This document shows, piece after piece, positions 52,701 to 64,000 of a DNA stretch of 64,000 nt. The stretch covers positions 12,501 to 76,500 of the forward strand of contig JAXRKP010001794.1 of assembly GCA_037039925.1 (NCBI GenBank), read 5' to 3'. Position numbers and translations under genes: made by a program. Under the pieces are notes generated by a model that ran no database searches, had not been told where the DNA came from, and saw nothing but the letters and a program-made list of their open reading frames with translations. Origin of the DNA: Doris montereyensis. Taxonomy: Eukaryota > Mollusca > Gastropoda > Nudibranchia > Dorididae. Position 1 is the stretch's first letter; each line of letters starts with the position of its first letter.

Positions 52701-55433
52701 ATGTCAATGTGAAAAGAAAAAGTATCTCAATGAGAAAAGAAAGAGTATCTCAATGTGAAAAGAAAGAGTATCTCAATGTGAAAAGAAAGAGTATCTCAAT
52801 GTGAAAAGAAAGAGTATCTCAATGAGAAACGAGAGAGTATCTCAACAAGAAAAGAAAGAGTATCTCAACAAGAAAACAAAAAGAGTATCACAACAAGAAA
52901 AGAAAGAGTATCGCAATGAGAAAAGAAAGAATATCTGAACGAGAAAAGAAAGAGTATCTCAATGTGAAAAGAAATAGTATCTCAATGTGAAAAGAAAGAG
53001 TATCTCAACAAGAAAAGAAAGAGTATCTCAACAAGAATAGAAAGAGTATCTCAATGTGAAAAGAAAGAGTATCTCAACAAGAAAGAGTATCTCAACAAGA
53101 AAAGAAAGAGTATCTCAATGTGAAAAGAAAGAGTATCTCAATGTGAAAAGAAAGAGCATCTCAATGTGAAAAGAAAGAGTATCTCAATGTGAAAAGAAAG
53201 AGTATCTCAATTTGAAAAGAAAGAGTATCTCAATAAGAAAAGAAAGAGTATCTCAATAAGAAAAGGAAGACTATCTCAATGTGAAAAGAAGGAGTATCTC
53301 AATGTGAAAAGAAAGAGTTTCTCAATGTGAAAAGAAAGAGTATCTCAATAAGAAAAGAAAGAGTATCTCAAAGTGAAAAGATAGAGTATCTCAATGAGAA
53401 AAGAAAGAGTATCTCAATGTGAAAAGAAAGAGTATCTCAACTAGAAAAAGAAAGAGTATCTCAACAACAAAAGAAAAAGTATCTCAACAAGAAAAGATAG
53501 AGTATCTCAATGAGAAAAGAAAGAGTATGTCAATGTGAAAAGAAAGAGTATCTCAATGTAAAAAAAGAAAGAGTATCTCAAAAAGAAAAGAAAGAGTATC
53601 TCAATGAGTAAAGAAAGAAAATCTCAATGTGAAAAGAAAGAGTATCTCAATGAGAAAACAAAGAGTATCTCAATGTGAAAAGATAGAGTATCTCAATGGG
53701 AAAAGAAAGAGTATCTCAATGTGAAAAGAAAGAGTATCTCAATGCGAAAAGATAGAGTACCTTCAATGTGAAAAAAGAGTATCTCAATGAGAAAAGAAAG
53801 AGTATCTCAACAAGACAAGAAAGAGTATCTCAATGTACAAAGAAAGAGTATCTCAACAAGAAAAGAAAGAATATCTCAACAAAAAAAGAAAGAGTATCTC
53901 AACAGGAAAAGAAAGAGTATGTCAATGTGAAAAGAGAAAGTATCTCAATGAGAAAAGAAAGAGTATCTCAATGTGAAAAGAAAGAGTATCTCAATGTGAA
54001 AAGAAAGAGTATCTCAATGTGAAAAGAAAGAGTATCTCAACAAAAAAGAGAGAGTATCTCAACAAGAAAAGAAAGAGTATCTCAACAAGAAAACAAAAAG
54101 AGTATCACAACAAGAAAAGAAAGAGTATCTCAATGAGAAAAGAAAGAGTATCTGAACGAGAAAAGAAAGAGTATCTCAAGGTGAAAAGAAATAGTATCTC
54201 AATGTGAAAAGAAAGAGTATCTGAACAAGAAAAGAAAGAGTATCTCAACAAGAATAGAAAGAGTATCTCAATGTGAAAAGAAAGAGTATCTCAACAAGAA
54301 AAAGAAAGAGTATCTCAATGTGAAAAGAAAGAGTATCTCAATTTGAAAAGAAAGAGTATCTCAATGAGAAAAGAAAGAGTATCTCAATGAGAAAAGAAAG
54401 AGCATCTCAATGAGAAAAGAAAGAGTATCTCAATGTGAAAAGAAAGAGTATCTCATTGTGAAAAGAAACAGTATCTCAATGTGAAAAGAAAGACTATCTC
54501 AATGTGAAAAGAAACAGTATCTCAATGTGGAAAGAAAGAGTATCTCAATGTGAAAAGAAAGAGTATCTCAATGAGAAAAGAAAGAGCATCTCAATGAGAA
54601 AAGAAAGAGTATCTCAATGTGAAAAGATAGAGTATCTCAATGAGAAAAGAAAGAATATCTCAATGTGAAAAGAAAGAGTATTTCAATGAGAAAAGATAGA
54701 GTATCTCAATGTGAAAAGATAGAGTATCTCAATGTGAAAAGAAAGAGTATCTCAATGTGAAAAGAAAGAGTATCTCAACAAAAAAAGAAAGAGTATCTCA
54801 ATGTGAAAAGAAAGAGCATCTCAACAAGAAAAGAAAGAGTATCTCAACAAGAAAACAAAAAGAGTATCTCAATGAGTAAAGAAAGAGTATCTCAATGTGA
54901 AAAGAAACAGTATCTCAACGAGAAAAGAAAGAGTATCTCAATATAAAACGAAAGAGTATCTCAACAAGAACAGAAAGAGTATCTCAACAAGAAAAGAAAG
55001 AGTATCTTAATGAGCAAAGAAAGAGTATCTGAACGAGAAAGGAAAGAGTGTCTCAATGTGAAAGGAAAGAGTATCTCAATGTGAAAAGAAAGAGTATCTC
55101 AATGTGAAAAGAAAGAGTATCTTAAACGAGAAAAGAAAGAGTATCTCCACAAGAAAAGATAGAGTATCTCAATGAGAAAAGAAAGAGTATGTCAATGTGA
55201 AAAGAAAGATTATCTCAATGTGAAAAGATAGAGTATCTGAATCAGTAAAGAAACAGTATGTCAATGTGAAAAGAAAGAGTATCTAAATGTGAAAAGAAAG
55301 AGTATCTCAATGAGAAAACAAAGAGTATCTCAATGAGAAAAGATAGAGTATGTCAATGTGAAAAGAAAGAGTATCTCAATGTGAAAAGAAAGAGTATCTC
55401 AATGTGAAAAGAAAGAGTATCTTAACAAGAAAA

Positions 55434-57140
55434 AATGGAGTATCTCAATGAGAAAAGAGAGAGTATCTCAACAAGAAAAGAAAGAGTATCTCAACAAGAA
55501 AAAGAAAGAGTATCTCAACAAGAAAAGAAAGAGTATTTCACCAAGAAAAGAAAGAGTATCTCAACAAGAAAAGAAAGAGTATTTCAACAAGAAAATAAAA
55601 AGTATCTCAACAAGAAAAGAAAGAGTATCTCAAGAAGAAAAGGAAGAGTATCTCAATGTGAAAAGAAATAATATCTTAACAAGAAAAGAAAGAGTATCTC
55701 AACAAGAAAAGAAAGAGTATCTCAATGAGAAAAGAAAGAATATCTGAATGTGAAAAGAAAGAGTATCTCAATGAAATAAGAGAGACTATCTCAACAAGAA
55801 CAGAAAGAGTATCTCAATAAGAAAAGAAAGAGTATCTTAATGAGAAAAGAAAGAGTATCTGAACGAGAAAAGAAAGAGTATCTCAATGTGAAAAGAAAGC
55901 GTATCTCAATGTGAAAGGAAAGAGTATCTCAATGTGAAAAGAAAGAGTATCTCAATGTCAAAAGAAAGAGTATCTCAACGAGAAAAGAAAGAGTATCTCA
56001 ACAAGAAAAGATAGAGTATCTCAATGAGAAAAGAAAGAGTATGTCAATGTGAAAAGAAAGAGTATCTCAATGTGAAAAGATAGAGTATCTGAATCAGTAA
56101 AGAAAGAGTATGTCAATGTGAAAAGAAAGAGTATCTAAATGTGAAAAGAAAGAGTATCTCAACGAGAAAAAGAAAGAGTATCTCAATGTGAAAAGAAAGA
56201 GTATCTCAACTAGAAAAGAAAGAGTATCTCAACAACAAAAGAAAAAGTATCTCAACAAGAAAAGATAGAGTATCTCAATGAGAAAAGAAAGAGAAGGTCA
56301 ATGTTAAAAGAAAGAGTATCTCAATGTAAAAAGAAAGAGTATCTCAACAAGAAAAGAAAGAGTATCTCAATGAGTAAAGAAAGAAAATCTCAATGTGAAA
56401 AGAAAGAGTATCTCAATGAGAAAACAAAGAGTATCTCAATGTGAAAAGATAGAGTATCTCAATGGGAAAAGAAAGAGTATCTCAATGTGAAAAGAAAGAG
56501 TATCTCAATGCGAAAAGATAGAGTACCTTCAATGTGAAAAAAAGAGTATCTCAATGAGAAAAAGAAAGAGTATCTCAACAAGACAAGAAAAAGTATCTCA
56601 ATGTACAAAGAAAGAGTATCTCAACAAGAAAAAGAAAGAATATCTCAACAAAAAAAGAAAGAGTATCTCAACAGGAAAAGAAAGAGTATGTCAATGAAAA
56701 GAAAAAGCATCTCAATGAGAAAAGAAAGAGTATCTCAATGTGAAAAGAAAGAGTATCTCAATGTGAAAAGAAAGAGTATCTGAATGAAAAGAAAGAGTAT
56801 CTCAATGAAACAAGAAAGAGTATCTCAACAAGAAAAGAAAGAGTATCTATACAAGAAAACAAAAGAGTATCACAACAAGAAAAGAAAGAGTATCTCAATG
56901 AGAAAAGAAAGAGTATCTGAACGAGAAAAGAAAGAGTATCTCAAGGTGAAAAGAAATAGTATCTCAATGTGAAAAGAAAGAGTATCTCAACAAGAAAAGA
57001 AAGAGTATCTCAATGTGCAAAGAAAGAGTATCTCAATGTGAAAAGAAAGAGTATCTCAATGAGAAAAGAAAGAGTATCTCAATGAGAAAAGAAAGAGCAT
57101 CTCAATGAGAAAAGAAAGAGTATCTCAATGTGAAAAGAAA
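55434..57140. repeat. Domain B unit S, copy 1
   Basis: The unit starts at AATGGAGTATC (55434), then has three CAA units, TTTCACCAAG (55537), CTGAATCAG (56089), GGTCAATGTT (56296), GTACCTTC (56523) and CTATACAAG (56848). The same order follows 1,841-1,844 bp downstream with very few differences. The two copies are in direct tandem. Confidence 0.85.
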
Positions 57141-57277
57141 GAGTATCTCAATGAGAAAACAAAGAGTATCTCAATGAGAAAAGATAGAGTATCTCAATGT
57201 GAAAAGAAAGAGTATCTCAATGTGAAAAAAAAGAGTATCTCAATGTGAAAAAGAAAGAGTATCTTAACAAGAAAAAA

Positions 57278-58985
57278 ATGGAGTATCTCAATGAGAAAAG
57301 AGAGAGTATCTCAACAAGAAAAGAAAGAGTATCTCAACAAGAAAAGAAAGAGTATCTCAACAAGAAAAGAAAGAGTATTTCACCAAGAAAAGAAAGAGTA
57401 TCTCAACAAGAAAAGAAAGAGTATTTCAACAAGAAAATAAAAAGTATCTCAACAAGAAAAGAAAGAGTATCTCAAGAAGAAAAGGAAGAGTATCTCAATG
57501 TGAAAAGAAATAATATCTTAACAAGAAAAGAAAGAGTATCTCAACAAGAAAAGAAAGAGTATCTCAATGAGAAAAGAAAGAGTATCTGAATGTGAAAAGA
57601 AAGAGTATCTCAATGAAATAAGAGAGAGTATCTCAACAAGAACACAAAGAGTATCTCAATAAGAAAAGAAAGAGTATCTTAATGAGAAAAGAAAGAGTAT
57701 CTGAACGAGAAAAGAAAGAGTATCTCAATGTGAAAAGAAAGCGTATCTCAATGTGAAAGGAAAGAGTATCTCAATGTGAAAAGAAAGAGTATCTCAATGT
57801 CAAAAGAAAGAGTATCTCAACGAGAAAAGAAAGAGTATCTCAACAAGAAAAGATAGAGTATCTCAATGAGAAAAGAAAGAGTATGTCAATGTGAAAAGAA
57901 AGAGTATCTCAATGTGAAAAGATAGAGTATCTGAATCAGTAAAGAAAGAGTATGTCAATGTGAAAAGAAAGAGTATCTAAATGTGAAAAGAAAGAGTATC
58001 TCAACGAGAAAAGAAAGAGTATCTCAATGTGAAAAGAAAGAGTATCTCAACTAGAAAAGAAAGAGTATCTCAACAACAAAAGAAAAAGTATCTCAACAAG
58101 AAAAGATAGAGTATCTCAATGAGAAAAGAAAGAGTAGGTCAATGTTAAAAGAAAGAGTATCTCAATGTAAAAAGAAAGAGTATCTCAACAAGAAAAGAAA
58201 GAGTATCTCAATGAGTAAAGAAAGAAAATCTCAATGTGAAAAGAAAGAGTATCTCAATGAGAAAACAAAGAGTATCTCAATGTGAAAAGATAGAGTATCT
58301 CAATGGGAAAAGAAAGAGTATCTCAATGTGAAAAGAAAGAGTATCTCAATGCGAAAAGATAGAGTACCTTCAATGTGAAAAAAGAGTATCTCAATGAGAA
58401 AAGAAAGAGTATCTCAACAAGACAAGAAAAAGTATCTCAATGTACAAAGAAAGAGTATCTCAACAAGAAAAGAAAGAATATCTCAACAAAAAAAGAAAAA
58501 GTATCTCAACAGGAAAAGAAAGAGTATGTCAATGTGAAAAGAAAAAGTATCTCAATGAGAAAAAGAAAGAGTATCTCAATGTGAAAAGAAAGAGTATCTC
58601 AATGTGAAAAGAAAGAGTATCTGAATGTGAAAAGAAAAGAGTATCTCAATGAAATAAGAGAGAGTATCTCAACAAGAAAAGAAAGAGTATCTATACAAGA
58701 AAACAAAAAGAGTATCACAACAAGAAAAGAAAGAGTATCTCAATGAGAAAAGAAAAAGTATCTGAACGAGAAAAGAAAGAGTATCTCAAGGTGAAAAGAA
58801 ATAGTATCTCAATGTGAAAAGAAAGAGTATCTCAACAAGAAAAGAAAGAGTATCTCAATGTGCAAAGAAAGAGTATCTCAATGTGAAAAGAAAGAGTATC
58901 TCAATGAGAAAAGAAAGAGTATCTCAATGAGAAAAGAAAGAGCATCTCAATGAGAAAAGAAAGAGTATCTCAATGTGAAAAGAAA
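57278..58985. repeat. Domain B unit S, copy 2
   Basis: Collinear with copy 1: AATGGAG 57278, TTTCACCAAG 57379, CTGAATCAG 57931, GGTCAATGTT 58137, GTACCTTC 58364, CTATACAAG 58691. After about 58985 (CATTGTGAAAAG 58994) it departs from copy 1 and follows the sequence that recurs 3,231 bp downstream. Confidence 0.85.
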
Positions 58986-60889
58986 GAGTATCTCATTGTG
59001 AAAAGAAACAGTATCTCAATGTGAAAAGAAAGAGTATCTCAATGTGAAAAAGAAACAGTATCTCAATGTGAAAAGAAAGAGTATCTCAATGAGAAAAGAA
59101 AGAGCATCTCAATGAGAAAAGAAAGAGTATCTCAATGTGAAAAGATAGAGTATCTCAATGAGAAAAGAAAGAATATCTCAATGTGAAAAGAAAGAGTATT
59201 TCAATGAGAAAAGATAGAGTATCTCAATGTGAAAAGATAGAGTATCTCAATGTGAAAAGAAAGAGTATCTAAATGTGAAAAGAAAGAGTATCTCAACAAG
59301 AAAAGAAAGAGTATCTCAATGTGAAAAGAAAGAGCATCTCAACAAGAAAAGAAAGAGTATCTCAACAAGAAAACAAAAAGAGTATCTCAATGAGTAAAGA
59401 AAGAGTATCTCAATGTGAAAAGAAACAGTATCTCAACGAGAAAAGAAAGAGTATCTCAATATAAAACGAAAGAGTATCTCAACAAGAACAGAAAGAGTAT
59501 CTCAACAAGAAAAGAAAGAGTATCTTAATGAGAAAAGAAAGAGTATCTGAACGAGAAAAGAAAGAGTATCTCAATGTGAAAGGAAAGAGTATCTCAATGT
59601 GAAAAGAAAGAGTATCTCAACAAGAAAAGATAGAGTATCTCAATGAGAAAAGAAAGAGTATGTCAATGTGAAAAGAAAGATTATCTCAATGTGAAAAGAT
59701 AGAGTATCTGAATCAGTAAAGAAACAGTATGTCAATGTGAAAAGAAAGAGTGTTTAAATGTGAAAAGAAAGAGTATCTCAATGAGAAAACAAAGAGTATC
59801 TCAATGAGAAAAGATAGAGTTTGTCAATGTGAAAAGAAAGAGTATCTCAATGTGAAAAGAAAGAGTATCTCAACAAGAAAAGAAAGATTATCTCAATGAG
59901 TAAAGAAAGAAAAATCGCAATGTGAAAAGAAAGAGTATCTCAATGAAAAAAACAAAGAGTATCTCAATGTGAAAAGATAGAGTATCTCAATGGGAAAAGA
60001 AAGAGTATCTCAATGTGAAAAGAAAGAGTATCTCTATGTGAAAAGAAAGAGTATCTCAATGCGAAAAGATAGAGTACCTCAATGTGAAAAAAGAGTATCT
60101 CAATGAGAAAAAAAAGAGTATCTCAACAAGACAAGAAAGAGTATCTCAATGTGCAAAGAAAGAGTATCTCAACAAGAAAAGAAAGAATATCTCAACAAAA
60201 AAAAAGAAAGATTATCTCAACAGGAAAAGAAAGAGTATCTCAATGTGAAAAGAAAGAGTATCTCAATGTGAAAAGAAAGAGTATCTCAATGAGAAAAGAG
60301 AGAGTATCTCAACAAGAAAACAAAAGAGTATCACAACAAGAAAAGAAAGAGTATCTGAATGAGAAAAGAAAGAGTATCTGAACGAGAAAAGAAAGAGTAT
60401 CTCAATGTGAAAAGAAATAGTATCTCAACAAGAAAAGAAAGAGTATCTCAACAAGAAAAGAAAGAGTATCTCAAACAGAAAAGAAAGAGTATCTCAATGA
60501 GAAAAGAAAGAGTATCTCCACAAGAAAAGAAAGAGTATCTCAACAAGAAAAGAAAGAGTATCTCAACAAGAAAAGAAAGAGTACTTCAATGTGAAAAGAA
60601 AGATTATCTCAATGTGAAAAGAAAGAGTATCTCAATGTGAAGAGAAAGAGTATCTCAATGTGAAAAAGAAAGAGTATCTTAACAAGAAAAGATAGAGTAT
60701 CTCAATGTGAAAAGAGAGAGTATCTCAACAAGAAAAGAAAGAGTATCTCAACAAGAAAACAAAAAGAGTATCTCAATGAGTAAAGAAAGAGTATCTCAAT
60801 GTGAAAAGAAAGAGTATCTCAACGAGAAAAGAAAGAGTATCTCAATATAAAACGAAAGAGTATCTCAACAAGAACAGAAAAGAGTATCT

Positions 60890-62870
60890 CAATTAGAAAA
60901 AAGAGTATCTTAATGAGAAAAGAAAGAGTATCTGAACGAGAAAAGAAAGAGTATCTCAATGTGAAAAGAAAGCGTATCTCAATGTGAAAGGAAAGAGTAT
61001 CTCAATGTGAAAAGAAAGAGTATCTCAATGTCAAAAGAAAGAGTATCTCAACGAGAAAAGAAAGAGTATCTCAACAAGAAAAGATAGAGTATCTCAATGA
61101 GAAAAGAAAGAGTATGTCAATGTGAAAAGAAAGAGTATCTCAATGTGAAAAGATAGAGTATCTGAATCAGTAAAGAAAGAGTATGTCAATGTGAAAAGAA
61201 AGAGTATCTAAATGTGAAAAAGAAAGAGTATCTCAACGAGAAAAGAAAGAGTATCTCAATGTGAAAAGAAAGAGTATCTCAACTAGAAAAGAAAGAGTAT
61301 CTCAACAACAAAGAAAAAGTATCTCAACAAGAAAAGATAGAGTATCTCAATGAGAAAAGAAAGAGTAGGTCAATGTTAAAAGAAAGAGTATCTCAATGTA
61401 AAAGAAAGAGTATCTCAACAAGAAAAGAAAGAGTATCTCAATGAGTAAAGAAAGAAAATCTCAATGTGAAAAGAAAGAGTATCTCAATGAGAAAACAAAG
61501 AGTATCTCAATGTGAAAAGATAGAGTATCTCAATGGGAAAAGAAAGAGTATCTCAATGTGAAAAGAAAGAGTATCTCAATGCGAAAAGATAGAGTACCTT
61601 CAATGTGAAAAAAGAGTATCTCAATGAGAAAAGAAAGAGTATCTCAACAAGACAAGAAAAAAAGTATCTCAATGTACAAAGAAAGAGTATCTCAACAAGA
61701 AAAGAAAGAATATCTCAACAAAAAAAGAAAAAAGTATCTCAACAGGAAAAGAAAGAGTATGTCAATGTGAAAAGAAAAAGTATCTCAATGAGAAAAGAAA
61801 GAGTATCTCAATGTGAAAAGAAAGAGTATCTCAATGTGAAAAGAAAGAGTATCTGAATGTGAAAAGAAAGAGTATCTCAATGAAATAAGAGAGAGTATCT
61901 CAACAAGAAAAGAAAGAGTATCTATACAAGAAAACAAAAAGAGTATCACAACAAGAAAAGAAAGAGTATCTCAATGAGAAAAGAAAAAGTATCTGAACGA
62001 GAAAAGAAAGAGTATCTCAAGGTGAAAAGAAATAGTATCTCAATGTGAAAAGAAAGAGTATCTCAACAAGAAAAGAAAGAGTATCTCAATGTGCAAAGAA
62101 AGAGTATCTCAATGTGAAAAGAAAGAGTATCTCAATCAGAAAAGAAAGAGTATCTCAATGAGAAAAGAAAGAGCATCTCAATGAGAAAAGAAAGAGTATC
62201 TCAATGTGAAAAGAAAGAGTATCTCATTGTGAAAAGAAACAGTATCTCAATGTGAAAAGAAAGAGTATCTCAATGTGAAAAGAAACAGTATCTCAATGTG
62301 AAAAGAAAGAGTATCTCAATGAGAAAAGAAAGAGCATCTCAATGAGAAAAGAAAGAGTATCTCAATGTGAAAAGATAGAGTATATCAATGAGAAAAGAAA
62401 GAATATCTCAATGTGAAAAGAAAGAGTATTTCAATGAGAAAAGATAGAGTATCTCAATGTGAAAAGATAGAGTATCTCAATGTGAAAAGAAAGAGTATCT
62501 AAATGTGAAAAGAAAGAGTGTCTCAACAAGAAAAGAAAGAGTATCTCAATGTGAAAAGAAAGAGCATCTCAACAAGAAAAGAAAGAGTATCTCAACAAGA
62601 AAACAAAAAGAGTATCTCAATGAGTAAAAAGAAAGAGTATCTCAATGTGAAAAGAAACAGTATCTCAACGAGAAAAGAAAGAGTATCTCAATATAAAACG
62701 AAAGAGTATCTCAACAAGAACAGAAAGAGTATCTCAACAAGAAAAGAAAGAGTATCTTAATGAGAAAAGAAAGAGTATCTGAACGAGAAAAGAAAGAGTA
62801 TCTCAATGTGAAAGGAAAGAGTATCTCAATGTGAAAAGAAAGAGTATCTCAATGTGAAAAGAAAGAGTAT
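60890..62870. repeat. Domain B 3.23-kb repeat, second copy
   Basis: It matches about 57660-59640 at a constant offset of 3,231 bp over many anchors: AAAGCG (57740 and 60971), CTGAATCAG (57931 and 61162), GGTCAATGTT (58137 and 61368), CTATACAAG (58691 and 61922), CATTGTG (58994 and 62225), CAATATAAAACG (59458 and 62689). A nearly constant offset over about 2 kb means almost no indel has accumulated, so this is probably among the youngest duplications in the window. Confidence 0.85.
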
Positions 62871-63228
62871 CTTAAACAAGAAAAGAAAGAGTATCTCAAC
62901 AAGAAAAGATAGAGTATCTCAATGTGAAAAGAAAGAGTATCTCAATGTGAAAAGAAAGAGTATCTAAATGTGAAAAGAAAGAGTATCTCAACGAGAAAAG
63001 AAAGAGTATCTCAATGAGAAAAGAAAGAGTATCTCAATGAGAAAAGAAAGAGCATCTCAATGAGAAAGAAAGAGTATCTCAATGTGAAAAGAAAGAGTAT
63101 CTCAATGAGAAAACAAAGAGTATCTCAATGAGAAAAGATAGAGTATGTCAATGTGAAAAGAAAGAGTATCTCAATGTGAAAAAAAAGAGTATCTCAATGT
63201 GAAAAGAAAGAGTATCTTAACAAGAAAA

Positions 63229-64000
63229 AATGGAGTATCTCAATGAGAAAAGAGAGAGTATCTCAACAAGAAAAGAAAGAGTATCTCAACAAGAAAAGAA
63301 AGAGTATCTCAACAAGAAAAGAAAGAGTATTTCACCAAGAAAAGAAAGAGTATCTCAACAAGAAAAGAAAGAGTATTTCAACAAGAAAAGAAAAAGTATC
63401 TCAACAAGAAAAGAAAGAGTATCTCAAGAAGAAAAGGAAGAGTATCTCAATGTGAAAAGAAATAATATCTTAACAAGAAAAGAAAGAGTATCTCAACAAG
63501 AAAAGAAAGAGTATCTCAATGAGAAAAGAAAGAGTATCTGAATGTGAAAAGAAAGAGTATCTCAATGAAATAAGAGAGAGTATCTCAACAAGAACAAGAA
63601 AGAGTATCTCAATAAGAAAAGAAAGAGTATCTTAATGAGAAAAGAAAGAGTATCTGAACGAGAAAAGAAAGAGTATCTCAATGTGAAAAGAAAGCGTATC
63701 TCAATGTGAAAGGAAAGAGTATCTCAATGTGAAAAGAAAGAGTATCTCAATGTCAAAAGAAAGAGTATCTCAACGAGAAAAGAAAGAGTATCTCAACAAG
63801 AAAAGATAGAGTATCTCAATGAGAAAAGAAAGAGTATGTCAATGTGAAAAGAAAGAGTATCTCAATGTGAAAAGATAGAGTATCTGAATCAGTAAAGAAA
63901 GAGTATGTCAATGTGAAAAGAAAGAGTATCTAAATGTGAAAAGAAAGAGTATCTCAACGAGAAAAGAAAGAGTATCTCAATGTGAAAAGAAAGAGTATCT
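63229..64000. repeat. Domain B unit S, copy 3 (cut by window end)
   Basis: The sequence restarts at AATGGAG (63229), TTTCACCAAG (63331) and CTGAATCAG (63884), 5,951-5,953 bp after copy 2 and about 7.8 kb after copy 1. It is cut by the window end, so the array goes on to the right. Confidence 0.85.

Larger units (their letters stand above)
51501..64000. repeat. Higher-order repeat domain B of the 23-bp satellite
   Basis: The cleanest part of the array. A different set of marker units recurs: CTGAATCAGTAAAG (52193, 52446, 55237, 56089, 57931, 59708, 61162, 63884), GTACCTTCAATGTG (53757, 56523, 58364, 61594; GTACCTCAATG at 60074), GGTCAATGTTAAAAG (56296, 58137, 61368), CAATATAAAACG (51620, 54939, 59458, 60843, 62689), ATTTCACCAAG (about 55.5, 57.4 and 63.3 kb). 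The spacings give copying blocks of about 1.84 kb (80 monomers), 3.23 kb (about 140) and 5.95 kb. Copies are overlapping mosaics, which implies repeated rounds of unequal exchange. No gene is visible. Confidence 0.85.

Noticed and set aside
33000..64000. Regular short repeats suggesting a CRISPR array
   Set aside because: The 23-bp units abut directly with no unique spacers, the array is tens of kilobases long, and there are no cas genes.

Overview
This window holds no gene that I can support. From end to end it is tandem-repeat DNA of eukaryotic type, consistent with a centromeric, pericentromeric, subtelomeric or other heterochromatic satellite block. There are two unrelated satellites, long (CT)n microsatellite tracts and several layers of higher-order repeats. 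The tens of kilobases of short-period satellite, the pure dinucleotide tracts and the lack of any gene, tRNA, rRNA or transposon core rule out an ordinary bacterial or viral region. The sequence does not let me name the species or clade.

Layout: (1) 1-2586 is a satellite of about 31 bp, roughly 85 copies. (2) 2587-2616 is about 30 bp of non-repeated T-rich DNA, the only unique-looking sequence. (3) From 2617 to the window end runs a second, purine-rich satellite of 23 bp, roughly 2,600 copies. Its unit is a constant part GAAAAGAAAGAG, a constant part TATCTCAA and a variable trinucleotide (TGT, CAA, TGA or CGA). (4) In the left part (2.6-20.2 kb) the 23-bp array is degenerate and is broken by (CT)n tracts at 3008-3694 and 5591-5853 and by clusters of CT islands at 8401-8690 and 19673-20178. 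Each tract or cluster follows a diverged block rich in GGGATATCTCAACG-like units. Block, tract and downstream flank form a composite module of about 2.6 kb, present at least twice clearly and twice in degraded form. (5) 20.2-31.6 kb is more regular monomeric array. (6) About 31.6-51.5 kb is higher-order repeat domain A: a segment of about 6 kb recurs 6.8 kb downstream, and a unit of about 3.9-4.1 kb then repeats in direct tandem. (7) 51.5-64 kb is higher-order repeat domain B, with recurrence distances of about 1.84, 3.23 and 5.95 kb. The last 0.8 kb is the start of another copy, so the array continues beyond the window.

The main pattern is a gradient. The array is most scrambled next to the 31-bp satellite and becomes steadily more regular, with longer and cleaner higher-order copies, towards the right end. 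This is what is expected if new copies are amplified away from an ageing edge, as in the layered flanks of well-studied satellite arrays. The many open frames of 60-190 codons are by-products: three 23-bp units make 69 bp, so a 23-residue Lys/Arg/Glu/Ser-rich peptide cycles until a TGTGA unit falls in phase or a GATAG unit interrupts. I treat none of them as genes. All unit counts and boundaries were read by eye and are approximate.
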